From positions 7,254,001-7,318,000 of the forward strand of contig NZ_CP046171.1 of assembly GCF_011801125.1 (NCBI RefSeq): a stretch of 64,000 bases of DNA, written 5' to 3'. Below, piece by piece: positions 7,429 to 15,924 of the stretch. The position numbers and the translations under genes were made by a program. Every line of letters starts with the position of its first letter. Position 1 is the first letter of the stretch. The notes beneath the pieces were generated by a model. It saw only the letters and a list, made by a program, of their open reading frames with translations, was not told the DNA's origin and searched no databases. The DNA comes from Nocardia brasiliensis. Its GTDB lineage: Bacteria > Actinomycetota > Actinomycetes > Mycobacteriales > Mycobacteriaceae.

Positions 7429-9732
7429 TTATTCGTCGGCCAGCGCCCTGCGGCGGACGCGGCGGGCCGCCGCGACCAGGTTGCGCAGCGAGGGCTCCAA
7501 CTGCCAGTAGTGCCTGGTCTTCAAGCCACCGTCGGGATTGGCCCATAGTCGTTCGGGCGTGATGGCTTTCGCCGCGGCGGTGAGCAATTCGTCGAGCTCG
7601 TCGATGTCCGGGATGCGCGCCGATCGGCTCTCGTAGACGCCGGGACCGACACCGTGACTCAGGCCGTGCGCGGTGCCGCTGTCGGCCTCGAGCGCGGTCA
7701 CCACCCATTCGATCGAGCGGGTCGCCACGATCGCGGTGACGTCGGCGTCGAGTTCCTCGATCGCGTCCACCACCTCGGCCCGCCCGGAATACCCGATGTG
7801 CGTATGGATCTGGGTCTCCGGCCGCACGCCCGAGGTGGCCAGCCGGAACGCGCCGACCGCCCAGCGCAGGTACTCCGCGCGCCCTTCGGGACGCAGCGGC
7901 AGCATCTCCCTGATCGCAGGCTCGTCGACCTGGATGATCGCGATGCCCGCCTTCTCCAGGTCCGCGAGCTCGTCCCGGATGGCCAGCGCCACCTGGTCCG
8001 CGGTCTCGTGCAGCGGCTGATCCTGGCGGACGAACGAGCGCGCGATCATGGTGACCGGCCCGGTCACCATGCCCTTGACCGGCTTGTCGGTCAGCGATTG
8101 GGCGTAGCTGATCCACTCCACCGACATCGGCGCGGGGCGCGACACGTCACCGTAGATGATCGGCGGTCGCACACAACGGGATCCGTACACCTGCACCCAG
8201 CCGAAGTGGGTGGTCGCGAAGCCGTCGAGCAGCTCGGCGAAGTACTGGATCATGTCGTTGCGCTCGTGCTCGCCGTGCACCAGCACGTCGAGCCCGATGT
8301 CCTCCTGCAACCGGATCGTCGACTCGATCTCGGCCTCGATCCGCTTGCGGTAGTCGTCGTAGGACAGCCGCCCCTGGCCGAGTTCGTGGCGCGCCTGCCG
8401 GACCGCGGTGGTCTGCGGGAAGGAACCGAGCGTGGTCGCGGGCACCGGCGGCAGGTTCAGCCTGGCCTGCTGGGCCTGCTTGCGCACCTCATACGGTTCA
8501 CGCGCCCGCATTTCCGGCGTCACCGCGTAAACCCGTTGCCGCACCGCGTGCTTCTGCTTGAAGTGCACCTCGGTCGGCCGCTTGCGCCACTTGTCCGACG
8601 GCCCCTCGGTGAGCGCCTTGGCCAGCGAAACCACCTCGCCCACCTTCTGTTTCGCGAAGGCGAGCCGGTCGGCCACGTTACCCGGGATGTCGTACTCGAT
8701 GAGCAGGTCGTAGGGCACGTGCAGCAGCGTCGTTCCGGTCGAGACCACCAGGTCGGGGCAGACCTGCGCGAGCTGGTTGAGGTACTCCAGCGTCACGTAG
8801 CGGTCGGCCCGCCACACGTTGCGACCGCTGATCACACCGGCGTACAGGCGCTTACGGCGGATGCCGGGGATCTGCGCGAGCTCCTCCGGACGGATGCGAT
8901 AGCTGGCCAGGTCGAGGCCGATCGCCTCGACATTGCTGGCCGCCAGCAGCCGCAGCGCCTCGCCGAAATCGCCGTACTGCCCGGTGACCAGCATTCGCGG
9001 GCGCAGCGGCGCCTTCGAAAGCCGTTGGTAGGCACGGTCGAACGCGGCCAGCTCGGCGGGGGTGCGCTCGCTGGTGAACGCGGGCTCGTCCAGCTGCACG
9101 CAGGTCGCGCCGCGTTTGGCCAGGATCTCGAACAGCTCCTCGTACACCGGCAGCAGCTTGTCCAGCAGGCTCACGGTGTCGAATTCGTCCTGGCCCGGCG
9201 TCTGTCCCGCCTTGGACAGCAGCAGCAGCGACAACGGGCCGAGCACCACCGGACGCAGCTCGATGCCCTGGGCCTTGGCCCGGTCGAATTCGTCGAGCAG
9301 CGCCTCGGGATGCAGCGAGAATTCCGTGCCCGCCGCCAATTCCGGCTGCCGGTAGTGATAGTTCGTGCCGAAGAATCGGACCAGTTCCAGCGGCGGCAGG
9401 TCGGGTCGCCCGCGCGCCATCAGGAAATAGAAGTCCAGCGGGTCCATCTCGTCCCGAAACGGCTCGAACCGCTCGGGCACCGCGCCGAACAGCAGGGCGT
9501 TGTCCAGCACGTGGTCGTAGAACGAAAAGGTATTGCCCGGCACCTGGGTCAACCCGGTCGCGGCCAGCTCGTTGAACTGGCGCTCCTGGATGTCGCGGCC
9601 CACCGCGAGCAGTTCGTCGCGGGCGAGTGCGCCGCGCCAATAGGCCTCGAGTGCCCGCTTGAGTTCTCGATGCGGCCCGATCCGCGGGTAGCCGAGAATG
9701 CTCGACCCGTAGCCGTCGGTCACGTTCACCAT
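7429..9732 (-). CDS. metE: MetE-like cobalamin-independent methionine synthase homologue lacking three zinc ligands
   Basis: This 767-residue, two-barrel protein is full length for MetE. Family motifs run throughout: ILGYPRIG, FGTNYHY, QLDEPAF, GSFPQTT, VLVHGEHERNDM, YGSRCVRPP, VDEPAIRE and LDADV. The residues known in E. coli MetE to bind homocysteine (Ser of GSFPQT, Glu of HGExERNDM, Asp of VDEPA) are kept. Of the four zinc ligands only His645 (IHTH) remains. The Cys two residues on is Gly647 (codon 7792-7794), the Glu is Val669 (7726-7728), and the Cys of NPDCG is Gly735 (7528-7530). Ordinary thiol activation by zinc therefore looks impossible. It may be a paralogue with another methyl acceptor or cofactor. 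Start ATG 9732 follows a GGGAGC box. Confidence 0.85.
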   Translation of the reverse strand: MVNVTDGYGSSILGYPRIGPHRELKRALEAYWRGALARDELLAVGRDIQERQFNELAATGLTQVPGNTFSFYDHVLDNALLFGAVPERFEPFRDEMDPLDFYFLMARGRPDLPPLELVRFFGTNYHYRQPELAAGTEFSLHPEALLDEFDRAKAQGIELRPVVLGPLSLLLLSKAGQTPGQDEFDTVSLLDKLLPVYEELFEILAKRGATCVQLDEPAFTSERTPAELAAFDRAYQRLSKAPLRPRMLVTGQYGDFGEALRLLAASNVEAIGLDLASYRIRPEELAQIPGIRRKRLYAGVISGRNVWRADRYVTLEYLNQLAQVCPDLVVSTGTTLLHVPYDLLIEYDIPGNVADRLAFAKQKVGEVVSLAKALTEGPSDKWRKRPTEVHFKQKHAVRQRVYAVTPEMRAREPYEVRKQAQQARLNLPPVPATTLGSFPQTTAVRQARHELGQGRLSYDDYRKRIEAEIESTIRLQEDIGLDVLVHGEHERNDMIQYFAELLDGFATTHFGWVQVYGSRCVRPPIIYGDVSRPAPMSVEWISYAQSLTDKPVKGMVTGPVTMIARSFVRQDQPLHETADQVALAIRDELADLEKAGIAIIQVDEPAIREMLPLRPEGRAEYLRWAVGAFRLATSGVRPETQIHTHIGYSGRAEVVDAIEELDADVTAIVATRSIEWVVTALEADSGTAHGLSHGVGPGVYESRSARIPDIDELDELLTAAAKAITPERLWANPDGGLKTRHYWQLEPSLRNLVAAARRVRRRALADE

Positions 9733-9759
9733 GAGCGCGCTGCTCCCTTCGATGGCTGC

Positions 9760-9789
9760 GCGGCGCCCATCATCTGGAATGGACGCCGC
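9760..9789 (-). terminator. Possible hairpin downstream of fadB2
   Basis: GCGGCG at 9760-9765 pairs with CGCCGC at 9784-9789, and an inner CCAT pairs with ATGG after one mismatch, leaving an 8-base loop. It lies 34 bases past the fadB2 stop and just ahead of the metE-like gene on the same strand. This is a moderate candidate only. Confidence 0.35.
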
Positions 9790-9822
9790 ACGCTAATGCG
9801 CCTGGGGTTGGATCGAAAGAGC

Positions 9823-10695
9823 TCAGGCTCGGTTGTACTGGTAGAAGCCCGCGCCGGTCTTCTTGCCGAGCAACCCAGCTTCGACCATACGCATGAGCAG
9901 CGGCGGAGCGGAGTACAGCGGCTCCTTGAATTCTTCGTACATCGAGTCGGCGATCGACTTCACGGTGTCCAGGCCGACCAGGTCGGTCAGGGCGAGCGGA
10001 CCCATCGGGTGCGCGCAACCGAGCACCATGGCCTTGTCCACGTCGTCCTTGGTGGCGAAGCCGGACTCGACCATCCGGATGGCCGAGAGCAGATACGGCA
10101 CCAGCAGCGCGTTCACCACGAAGCCGGAGCGGTCGGCGGAGCGCACGACCTGCTTGTCGAGCACCTCGCCGGCGAAGGCCTCGGCCCGCTTGGAGACCGC
10201 CTCGCTGGTCTTGAGCGTGGTGACCAGCTCGACCAGCGGCAGCACCGGCACCGGGTTGAAGAAGTGCATGCCGACGACCCGCTCGGGCTGGGTGGTGGCG
10301 ACCGCGATCTTCATGATCGGGATGGAGGAGGTGTTGGAGGCCAGCACGGCAGACGGGTCGGTGACGACCTTGTCGAGCTCGGCGAAGATGGCGGTCTTCA
10401 CCTTCTCGTCCTCGAGCACCGCCTCGACCACCAGCTGGCGATCGGCGAAGTCGTTGAGGTCGGAGGTGAACCGCAGCCGCCAGGCGGCCTGCTCGCGCTC
10501 GCGCTCGGTGATCTTGCCGCTGCTCACGCCGCGGTCGAGCGAGCGCAGGATCCGAGCGCGGCCGGCGGCGGCCAGCTCCCGGGTCTGCTCGTAGACGAGC
10601 ACGTCGACGTGCGCGCGTGCGCACACCTCCGCGATTCCGGCGCCCATCTGTCCGGCGCCGATGATGCCGACGCGTTGAATCTTCTCGCTGCTCAC
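9823..10695 (-). CDS. fadB2: 3-hydroxybutyryl-CoA dehydrogenase, FadB2 type
   Basis: This 290-residue NAD(P)-dependent 3-hydroxyacyl-CoA dehydrogenase acts on short-chain 3-hydroxyacyl-CoA. The nucleotide-binding loop GAGQMG is at 13-18 and the substrate/catalytic region is MHFFNPVPVLPLVE, containing the catalytic His, with Glu nearby. The C-terminal helical domain ends FYQYNRA, typical of mycobacterial FadB2. The GTG start at 10695 follows an AGGAG box. It lies downstream of aceA in the same orientation, the arrangement known for icl1-fadB2 in mycobacteria, and suits fatty-acid and C2 metabolism. Two strong hairpins separate it from aceA, so it probably has its own promoter. Confidence 0.93.
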   Translation of the reverse strand: MSSEKIQRVGIIGAGQMGAGIAEVCARAHVDVLVYEQTRELAAAGRARILRSLDRGVSSGKITEREREQAAWRLRFTSDLNDFADRQLVVEAVLEDEKVKTAIFAELDKVVTDPSAVLASNTSSIPIMKIAVATTQPERVVGMHFFNPVPVLPLVELVTTLKTSEAVSKRAEAFAGEVLDKQVVRSADRSGFVVNALLVPYLLSAIRMVESGFATKDDVDKAMVLGCAHPMGPLALTDLVGLDTVKSIADSMYEEFKEPLYSAPPLLMRMVEAGLLGKKTGAGFYQYNRA

Positions 10696-10861
10696 GTCCC
10701 GCTCCTGCTGTTGGTCTGGCTAGTCGGTGGCTGTGTTGGATTTGCGGTGCGGCCGGGCCCTGCGTGGTTACGCAAGCTGCCTCCTCCGGGCCGGACGGTC
10801 GCACTGCGGCGGGGGTTTGCTCTGGTGCGAGCGGACCCTCGATCGTCCAAGGTATAGGGAT

Positions 10862-10895
10862 GCCCTCCCCACTGGGGCTGTTCAGTGGGGAGGGC
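10862..10895. terminator. 13-bp perfect hairpin between aceA and fadB2
   Basis: GCCCTCCCCACTG at 10862-10874 pairs base for base with CAGTGGGGAGGGC at 10883-10895 around an 8-base loop. It lies 181 bases past the aceA stop and 167 bases before the fadB2 start. No T-run follows on either strand. It may be a second terminator, or an element in the fadB2 leader. The rest of 10696-11075 holds no credible gene. Confidence 0.6.
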
Positions 10896-11019
10896 GGTAC
10901 ACCCCTACTGGAGTAGAGGTCTAGCGGTATTCACGTCGGGCAAACCTCCCGTGGCGAAAACCTCGGTCAGGCGACGTCGGTGCCAACACAACCCCGGCTA
11001 GGGCGAGCCCGACGAGCCC

Positions 11020-11046
11020 GTTCGCGGCCGGTTCGCGGCCGCGAAC
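11020..11046 (-). terminator. aceA: aceA terminator hairpin
   Basis: GTTCGCGGCCG at 11020-11030 pairs perfectly with CGGCCGCGAAC at 11036-11046 around a 5-base loop, 29 bases past the aceA stop. A smaller GGCGCC inverted pair follows at 11051-11065. This is the most likely end of the aceA transcript. Confidence 0.7.
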
Positions 11047-11075
11047 ACGCGGCGCCGCTGGCGCCGCCGACCAAC

Positions 11076-12365
11076 TCAGTGGAACTGGCCCTCTTCGGTC
11101 GAACCCTTCAGCGCGGCGGTGCTGGTGTTCGGGTCGACGGTGGTGGCGATGGTGTCGAAGTAGCCGGCACCGACCTCACGCTGGTGCTTGATGGCGGTGA
11201 AGCCACGCTCGGCGGCGGCCTTGAACTCGCGCTCCTGCAGGTCGACGAAGGCGGTCATGCCCTCGCGGGCGTAGCCGTAGGCCAGGTCGAACATGCCGTA
11301 GTTGAGCGAGTGGAAGCCGGCCAGGGTGATGAACTGGAACTTGAAGCCCATCGCGCCGAGCTCACGCTGGAACTTCGCGATGGTCGCGTCGTCCAGGTGC
11401 GCCTTCCAGTTGAAGGACGGCGAGCAGTTGTAGGCCAGCAGCTGGTCCGGGAACTCGCCACGCACGGCCTCGGCGAACTTGCGCGCGACCTCGAGGTCCG
11501 GCACGCCGGTCTCCATCCAGATCAGGTCGGCGTACGGGGCGTAGGCCTTGGCGCGCGCGATGCAGGGCTCGATGCCGTTCTTCACACCGAAGAAGCCCTC
11601 GGCGGTACGGGTGCCGTCCAGGAACTCCCGGTCGCGCTCGTCCACGTCGGAGGTGATCAGGGTGGCGGCCTCGGCGTCGGTGCGGGCGATGATCACCGAG
11701 GGAACGTCGGCGACGTCGGCGGCCAGACGCGCGGAGGTCAGGGTGCGGATGTGCTGCTGGGTGGGGATCAGCACCTTGCCACCGAGGTGGCCGCACTTCT
11801 TCTCCGAGGCCAGCTGGTCTTCCCAGTGCACACCGGCGGCGCCGGCGGCGATCATGGCCTTCTGCAGCTCGTAGGCGTTCAGCGCGCCACCGAAGCCGGC
11901 CTCGGCGTCGGCGACGATCGGAGCCAGCCAGTTCTTGACCGAGTCGTCGCCCTCGACCTTGGCGATCTCGTCGGCGCGCAGCAGCGCGTTGTTGATGCGA
12001 CGGACCACCGACGGCACCGAGTTGGCCGGGTACAGCGACTGGTCCGGGTAGGTGTGGCCGGACAGGTTCGCGTCACCGGCGACCTGCCAACCGGACAGGT
12101 AGATGGCCTTCAGGCCGGCGCGGACCTGCTGGACCGCCTGGTTGCCGGTGAGGGCGCCCAGGGAGTTGATGTAGTCCTCGTTGTTGACCAGATCCCAGAG
12201 GATCTCCGAACCGCGGCGGGCGAGAGTGGCCTCTTCGACGACGGTGCCCTGGAGCTTCGAAACCTGCTCCGCGGTGTAGTTACGGGTGACGCCCTTCCAG
12301 CGCGGGTTGGTGTCCCAATCCTGCTGGATTTCCGCAGCGGTCTTCGGGGTGCCGGCGTTCGACAT
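11076..12365 (-). CDS. aceA: Isocitrate lyase
   Basis: This 429-residue enzyme splits isocitrate into succinate and glyoxylate, the first step of the glyoxylate shunt during growth on fatty acids or acetate. The catalytic signature [11 protein letters not shown] holds the active-site Cys. [16 protein letters not shown] near the start and [10 protein letters not shown] also match actinobacterial Icl1. ATG 12365 ([15 protein letters not shown]) lines up with the mycobacterial start and is preceded by GAGGAAGTGGAG; the frame stays open to 12443 but the extension is unrelated. RamB-like boxes lie about 190-220 bases upstream. Confidence 0.97.
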   Translation of the reverse strand: MSNAGTPKTAAEIQQDWDTNPRWKGVTRNYTAEQVSKLQGTVVEEATLARRGSEILWDLVNNEDYINSLGALTGNQAVQQVRAGLKAIYLSGWQVAGDANLSGHTYPDQSLYPANSVPSVVRRINNALLRADEIAKVEGDDSVKNWLAPIVADAEAGFGGALNAYELQKAMIAAGAAGVHWEDQLASEKKCGHLGGKVLIPTQQHIRTLTSARLAADVADVPSVIIARTDAEAATLITSDVDERDREFLDGTRTAEGFFGVKNGIEPCIARAKAYAPYADLIWMETGVPDLEVARKFAEAVRGEFPDQLLAYNCSPSFNWKAHLDDATIAKFQRELGAMGFKFQFITLAGFHSLNYGMFDLAYGYAREGMTAFVDLQEREFKAAAERGFTAIKHQREVGAGYFDTIATTVDPNTSTAALKGSTEEGQFH

Positions 12366-12555
12366 CTCTGACTCCACTTCCTCGTTTAGGTCGATGTGCC
12401 CCACGGCCGAGCGGATAAACGACTCGAACTGCTGGAGCGGCAATTTGCAGGCTTGCTAGGCCCATGGGGTGTACTTCCACACGATTGCACAATGCGAAAT
12501 GGCCGTCTACCTGTTGCTAATGTGAATCTCAGCTAGGTTTCCCGATGGGTTTGCT

Positions 12556-12587
12556 AACTTTGCAAAATTTGCGGGCTAATTGCAAAG
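12556..12587. promoter_or_regulatory. Cluster of RamB-like TTTGCAA boxes upstream of aceA
   Basis: AACTTTGCAAA at 12556-12566 is followed at once by AATTTGC, and an inverted copy ATTGCAAAG lies at 12579-12587. TTTGCAAA-containing boxes are the known core of RamB operators, which control aceA/icl in corynebacteria and mycobacteria. That RamB acts here is inferred from motif and target gene; the ramB gene itself is not in the window. Confidence 0.5.
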
Positions 12588-12692
12588 GTGCAACCTACCG
12601 GCTGGTAGCCCTGACGTGCGGTTTCAGCGTAACGCTCGTACTGTTTGATCTCGGCGGCCCCCGCACCGCCGACTCCCGCCCACATTCCGGTT

Positions 12693-12708
12693 TGTGAGGA
12701 CGTTCACA
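12693..12708. promoter_or_regulatory. Perfect CRP/GlxR-type operator
   Basis: TGTGAGGACGTTCACA is an exact TGTGA-N6-TCACA palindrome, the consensus of cAMP-receptor proteins (CRP, GlxR). It sits 139 bases before the lipase start and about 330 bases before the aceA start. In corynebacteria GlxR binds at acetate and glyoxylate genes, so control of either flanking gene is plausible. Confidence 0.6.
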
Positions 12709-12846
12709 AGCGCGGGCGGGCGCCACCGGTGTGGCCCACACCACCTGAGCCAGGTCCGCGTGCGCGCGGTCGGGCACACTCGTCCTGAACAAGAGTCCGG
12801 CTGTCCTCGGGAGACAGCACGCACCCCGGATCCTCCAGGAGCTCTC

Positions 12847-13980
12847 ATGCGGAAACCGGTCATAGCCGCGGCGATCACCCTCACCTGCGCCCTCGGCCTG
12901 CCGAATCTGCCTGCCGCGGCGGCCGCACCGGTCGGCGCCGTCGAATCGGTCGGCGCGCTGGCCCCCGCCGCGACGCCGCCGACCGCGGCGCGGTCGAGCC
13001 GCATCCTCTACAGCTCGACCACGGCGAACGACGAGCCGACCACCGCCAGCGCGGCCGTCTACTTCCCGGCGGGCGAGCCGCCCGCGGGCGGCTGGCCGGT
13101 CATCGCCTGGGCGCACGGCACCGTAGGGATCGGCGACGACTGCGCGTACAGCATCGCGGGGCCGGGCGCGGTCGAACGCGACTGGGCCTACCTGGGCACC
13201 TGGCTGGACCAGGGTTACGCGATCGTTGCCGCCGATTACGCCGGGCTCGGCACGCCGGGCGAACACCCGTATCTCAACGGGGTCGTCGAGGCACACAATG
13301 TCGTGGACGCGGTCAAAGCCGCCACGGCGCACTATTCGTCACTGTCGAAGAAGTGGGCGGTGGTCGGGCAATCCCAGGGCGGGGGCGCCGCCATCTTCAC
13401 CGCGCGCTACGCCACCGAATTCGGCGGGCCGGAGCTCGACTATCGCGGCGCGGTCGGCACCGGCACGCCCGCCTATATCGAGGACATCCTGCTACCGCTT
13501 GGCCCGCACGTGCCGCCGGTGAAACTCAGCTCACACACCACCGCATACGTGCTCTACATCCTCAACGGCCTGCGCACCACCTTCCCCGAGCTGGACATCG
13601 AGTCCTACCTGACCGACGCGGGGCGCGCCTGGCTGAACACCGCCCGCACCGCCTGTGTGGTCCCGCTCGGCGACGAACTCGGCGCGCACGGGGTGATCAT
13701 CGGCGATCTGTTCAGCAAGCCGCTCGCGCGGATCCCCGATCTGCACGGGCTGCTGAGCCGCTATCTCGGCCTGCCCGAATCCGGTTACGACAGGCCGATC
13801 TTCCTGGGGCAGGGCCTGCGCGACACCGACGTGATCACCCCGGAGACGCTGCGCTTCGCCGCGGTATTGCGGGCGAACGGTCAGCCGGTCCAGCTGCATG
13901 TCTATCCCGACGACCACAGCGGCACCGTGAACGCCTCACTGCCCGACTCGGTGCCGTTCGTCCGCGGCCTGTTCAGCTGA
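12847..13980 (+). CDS. Secreted lipase / alpha-beta hydrolase (LIP family)
   Basis: This 377-residue exported hydrolase has a signal peptide: basic start MRKP, hydrophobic core, Ala-rich cleavage area near residues 20-28. The nucleophile elbow is GQSQGG. The catalytic Asp is probably in GLRDTDV and the His in DDHSGTV near the C-terminus. The fold and HGTVG oxyanion loop match secretory lipases of the PF03583 type common in Nocardia and mycobacteria. ATG 12847 follows an AGGAG box at the right distance; the frame is open from 12694 but that part is not protein-like. It probably releases fatty acids outside the cell, which suits its place divergent from isocitrate lyase. Confidence 0.85.
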   Translation: MRKPVIAAAITLTCALGLPNLPAAAAAPVGAVESVGALAPAATPPTAARSSRILYSSTTANDEPTTASAAVYFPAGEPPAGGWPVIAWAHGTVGIGDDCAYSIAGPGAVERDWAYLGTWLDQGYAIVAADYAGLGTPGEHPYLNGVVEAHNVVDAVKAATAHYSSLSKKWAVVGQSQGGGAAIFTARYATEFGGPELDYRGAVGTGTPAYIEDILLPLGPHVPPVKLSSHTTAYVLYILNGLRTTFPELDIESYLTDAGRAWLNTARTACVVPLGDELGAHGVIIGDLFSKPLARIPDLHGLLSRYLGLPESGYDRPIFLGQGLRDTDVITPETLRFAAVLRANGQPVQLHVYPDDHSGTVNASLPDSVPFVRGLFS

Positions 13981-13986
13981 ACCGAC

Positions 13987-14017
13987 TGCCGCGGCCGCGC
14001 ATCGAGCGGCCGCGGCA
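13987..14017. terminator. Bidirectional hairpin terminator
   Basis: TGCCGCGGCCG at 13987-13997 pairs perfectly with CGGCCGCGGCA at 14007-14017 around a 9-base loop, between the converging lipase and puuE genes. Confidence 0.7.
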
Positions 14018-14065
14018 TCGATCAGGGCCGGCGTCGAATCCGCGGTCCGCGCGCGTCACTCCGGC

Positions 14066-14962
14066 TCAGGACGGCGGGTGCACCGCGCGCCAGTGCTCGG
14101 CGATCTCGATGCGACGGGCGATCCAGACCTTGTCGTGCGACTGCACGTGGTCCAGGAAGCGCTCCAAGGCGGCCATGCGCGCGGGACGACCGACGATGCG
14201 ACAGTGCAGCCCCACCGACAGCATCTTCGGACTGCCCTGCACCCCTTCGCGATACAGCACGTCGAAGGCGTCGCGCAGGTGCGCGAAGAACTGCTCGCCG
14301 GTGGGGAAACCGGCGGGCGAGGCGAAGCGCATGTCGTTGGTGTCCAGCGTGTACGGCACCACCAGCTGATCGGTGCCGTGCACGGTGACCCAGTAGGGCA
14401 GATCGTCGGCGTAGGAGTCGGAGTCGTAGACGAAGCCGCCGTGCTCGACCACCAGCTCGCGGGTGTTCGGCGAGTCGCGCCCGGTGTACCAGCCGAGCGG
14501 GGCCGCCCCGGTGAGCTCGGTGAGGATGCGCACCGCCTCGGCCAGGTGCGCCCGCTCGGTGTCCCGGTCGGTCAGTTGATAGGACTGCCAGCGCAGGCCG
14601 TGCCCGGCGATCTCGTGCCCGAGTTCACGAAAAGCGGCCACCGCCTCCGGATTTCGCTGCATCGCCCGCGCCACCGCGAAGATGGTCAGCGGCAGGCCAC
14701 GTCGCTCGAACGCGCGCAGCACCCGCCACAGCCCGGCCCGCGACCCGTACTCGTAGAGCGACTCCATGCTCATGTGCCGATTCGGAAACGCCTCGGCCGG
14801 AGTCATTTCCGAGAGGAAGGTCTCCGAGTGCGGGTCACCGTCGAGGACGTTGCGCTCGCCGCCCTCCTCGTAGTTCAGCACGAACTGCACGGCCAGCCGC
14901 GCGCCGCCGGGCCAGCGCGGGTCCGGCGGCGTCGGGCCGTAGCCGACGAAATCCCGGCTCAA
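14066..14962 (-). CDS. puuE: Allantoinase, PuuE (polysaccharide-deacetylase) type
   Basis: This 298-residue protein of the metal-independent PuuE branch hydrolyses allantoin to allantoate. It opens with SRDFVGYGPTPPDPRWPGG followed by VQFVLNYEEGGE, the hallmark of the family, and has the NodB-like GHEIAGHGLRWQSY segment. The likely start is TTG 14962, which overlaps the allantoicase stop by 4 bases (TTGA). The frame is open far upstream, but that part is antisense to allantoicase. It is the last gene of a five-gene minus-strand operon, and its product feeds the allantoicase just upstream. Confidence 0.88.
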   Translation of the reverse strand: MSRDFVGYGPTPPDPRWPGGARLAVQFVLNYEEGGERNVLDGDPHSETFLSEMTPAEAFPNRHMSMESLYEYGSRAGLWRVLRAFERRGLPLTIFAVARAMQRNPEAVAAFRELGHEIAGHGLRWQSYQLTDRDTERAHLAEAVRILTELTGAAPLGWYTGRDSPNTRELVVEHGGFVYDSDSYADDLPYWVTVHGTDQLVVPYTLDTNDMRFASPAGFPTGEQFFAHLRDAFDVLYREGVQGSPKMLSVGLHCRIVGRPARMAALERFLDHVQSHDKVWIARRIEIAEHWRAVHPPS

Positions 14963-15924
14963 CCGCCCAGCTCCCCGTAGAGGCGCAGCCGCGCCAGACC
15001 ACCGTCGGGGTAGATGTCGAGGCGGACCTCCTCCACCGACGCCGCCATCGGCGCGATCGCGAACTGATGCCTGGTGTCCGGCAAAAGGTCGGTGCGCGGC
15101 AGCAATTCGAGCTCGGTGCCGTCGGTGGTGCGACCGGTGAGCCGGGCCGAGCCCGGACTGTTGCCGAGAAAGTAGGAGGTGTCGAGCTCGGCCAGCCGGA
15201 TCAGTCCGGGACCGGCGAGCCGGATCCGTACCCAGTCGTTGCCGTCGTCGCGACGCCGCGCGGTCTCCCAGCCGTCCCCCATCCGGCGGGCCAGTCCCGG
15301 GTACAGCAGTTGATTCGGCGAGCTGTAGAAGCGGTTGGAGCAATCCAGCACCAGCGCACCGTTTTCCAGCGCCGCCAGGTCCAGCGGGCCGAGCCCGAGC
15401 AGTCGGGGATCGGGGCTGCCCTCGCCGTGCACCCGGAGCCGGGCCACGCCGCCGTCGGGATGCATGGTGAGCCGCACATGCGTCCACCGTCTTTCGCTCG
15501 CGACCGGGAACGGGTTGCGGCTATCCCCCGCCACCGGGGCGTGATCGATGAGCGTCACCCAATCCGTGCGCGCGGCAATGCTTTCCGCGCTCGGGTAGTC
15601 CTGCACCTCCAGCGCGGACACCGAAACGGCAGGCGGGTAGTTGCCCTTGAACCAGGCGGTGTCCACCACGATGCCGCGGATCACGCCGGGCACCCCGAGC
15701 CGCACGATGGCCGAGTCGTCGCCCGGCTTGCCGCGGTGCCTGCGGGTCTCCCACCCGTCGTACACCTGTCCCTTGTGCCCGAACGTCGAGGTCTGGTACT
15801 CCGCCGGGCCCGGGTTGATCAAATTCTCCTTCTCCGCGAAGAATTCGTCGTTCGCCCAGATCACCGAGCCACCCAGCGGACGTACCGCCAGGTCGGGCAG
15901 CAGCGTGAAGTCCGCGTCGGTCAT
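14959..15924 (-). CDS. alc: Allantoicase
   Basis: This 321-residue enzyme converts allantoate to ureidoglycolate and urea. It shows the family's two repeated beta-sandwich halves: each has a W-D/N-DEFF or CSNRFYSSPNQLLYP-type opening, a GWETxRRR segment (YDGWETRRHRG; GDGWETARRR) and an IYPDGG/MHPDGG-ARLR-G ending. ATG 15924 overlaps the aldolase stop by one base (TGATG); a TTG one codon earlier (15927) is also possible. The TTGA overlap with puuE downstream indicates tight coupling. Confidence 0.93.
   Translation of the reverse strand: MTDADFTLLPDLAVRPLGGSVIWANDEFFAEKENLINPGPAEYQTSTFGHKGQVYDGWETRRHRGKPGDDSAIVRLGVPGVIRGIVVDTAWFKGNYPPAVSVSALEVQDYPSAESIAARTDWVTLIDHAPVAGDSRNPFPVASERRWTHVRLTMHPDGGVARLRVHGEGSPDPRLLGLGPLDLAALENGALVLDCSNRFYSSPNQLLYPGLARRMGDGWETARRRDDGNDWVRIRLAGPGLIRLAELDTSYFLGNSPGSARLTGRTTDGTELELLPRTDLLPDTRHQFAIAPMAASVEEVRLDIYPDGGLARLRLYGELGG

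Larger units (their letters stand above)
12366..12846. other. Divergent regulatory region between aceA and the secreted lipase
   Basis: These 481 bases contain no convincing gene. The aceA-proximal part, about 12480-12600, is noticeably richer in A/T than its surroundings and carries TTTGCAA-type boxes, as expected of a promoter/operator. The lipase-proximal part carries a CRP-type palindrome (12693-12708) and a short GGTGTGG/CCACACC palindrome (12728-12742). Confidence 0.6.

Noticed and set aside
7654..10857. A very long plus-strand open frame opposite metE and fadB2
   Set aside because: It is antisense to two clear genes, has no family likeness, and reflects high GC content in the opposite strand.
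10696..11075. A small gene or tRNA between aceA and fadB2
   Set aside because: No cloverleaf or credible frame was seen; the region holds two hairpins.
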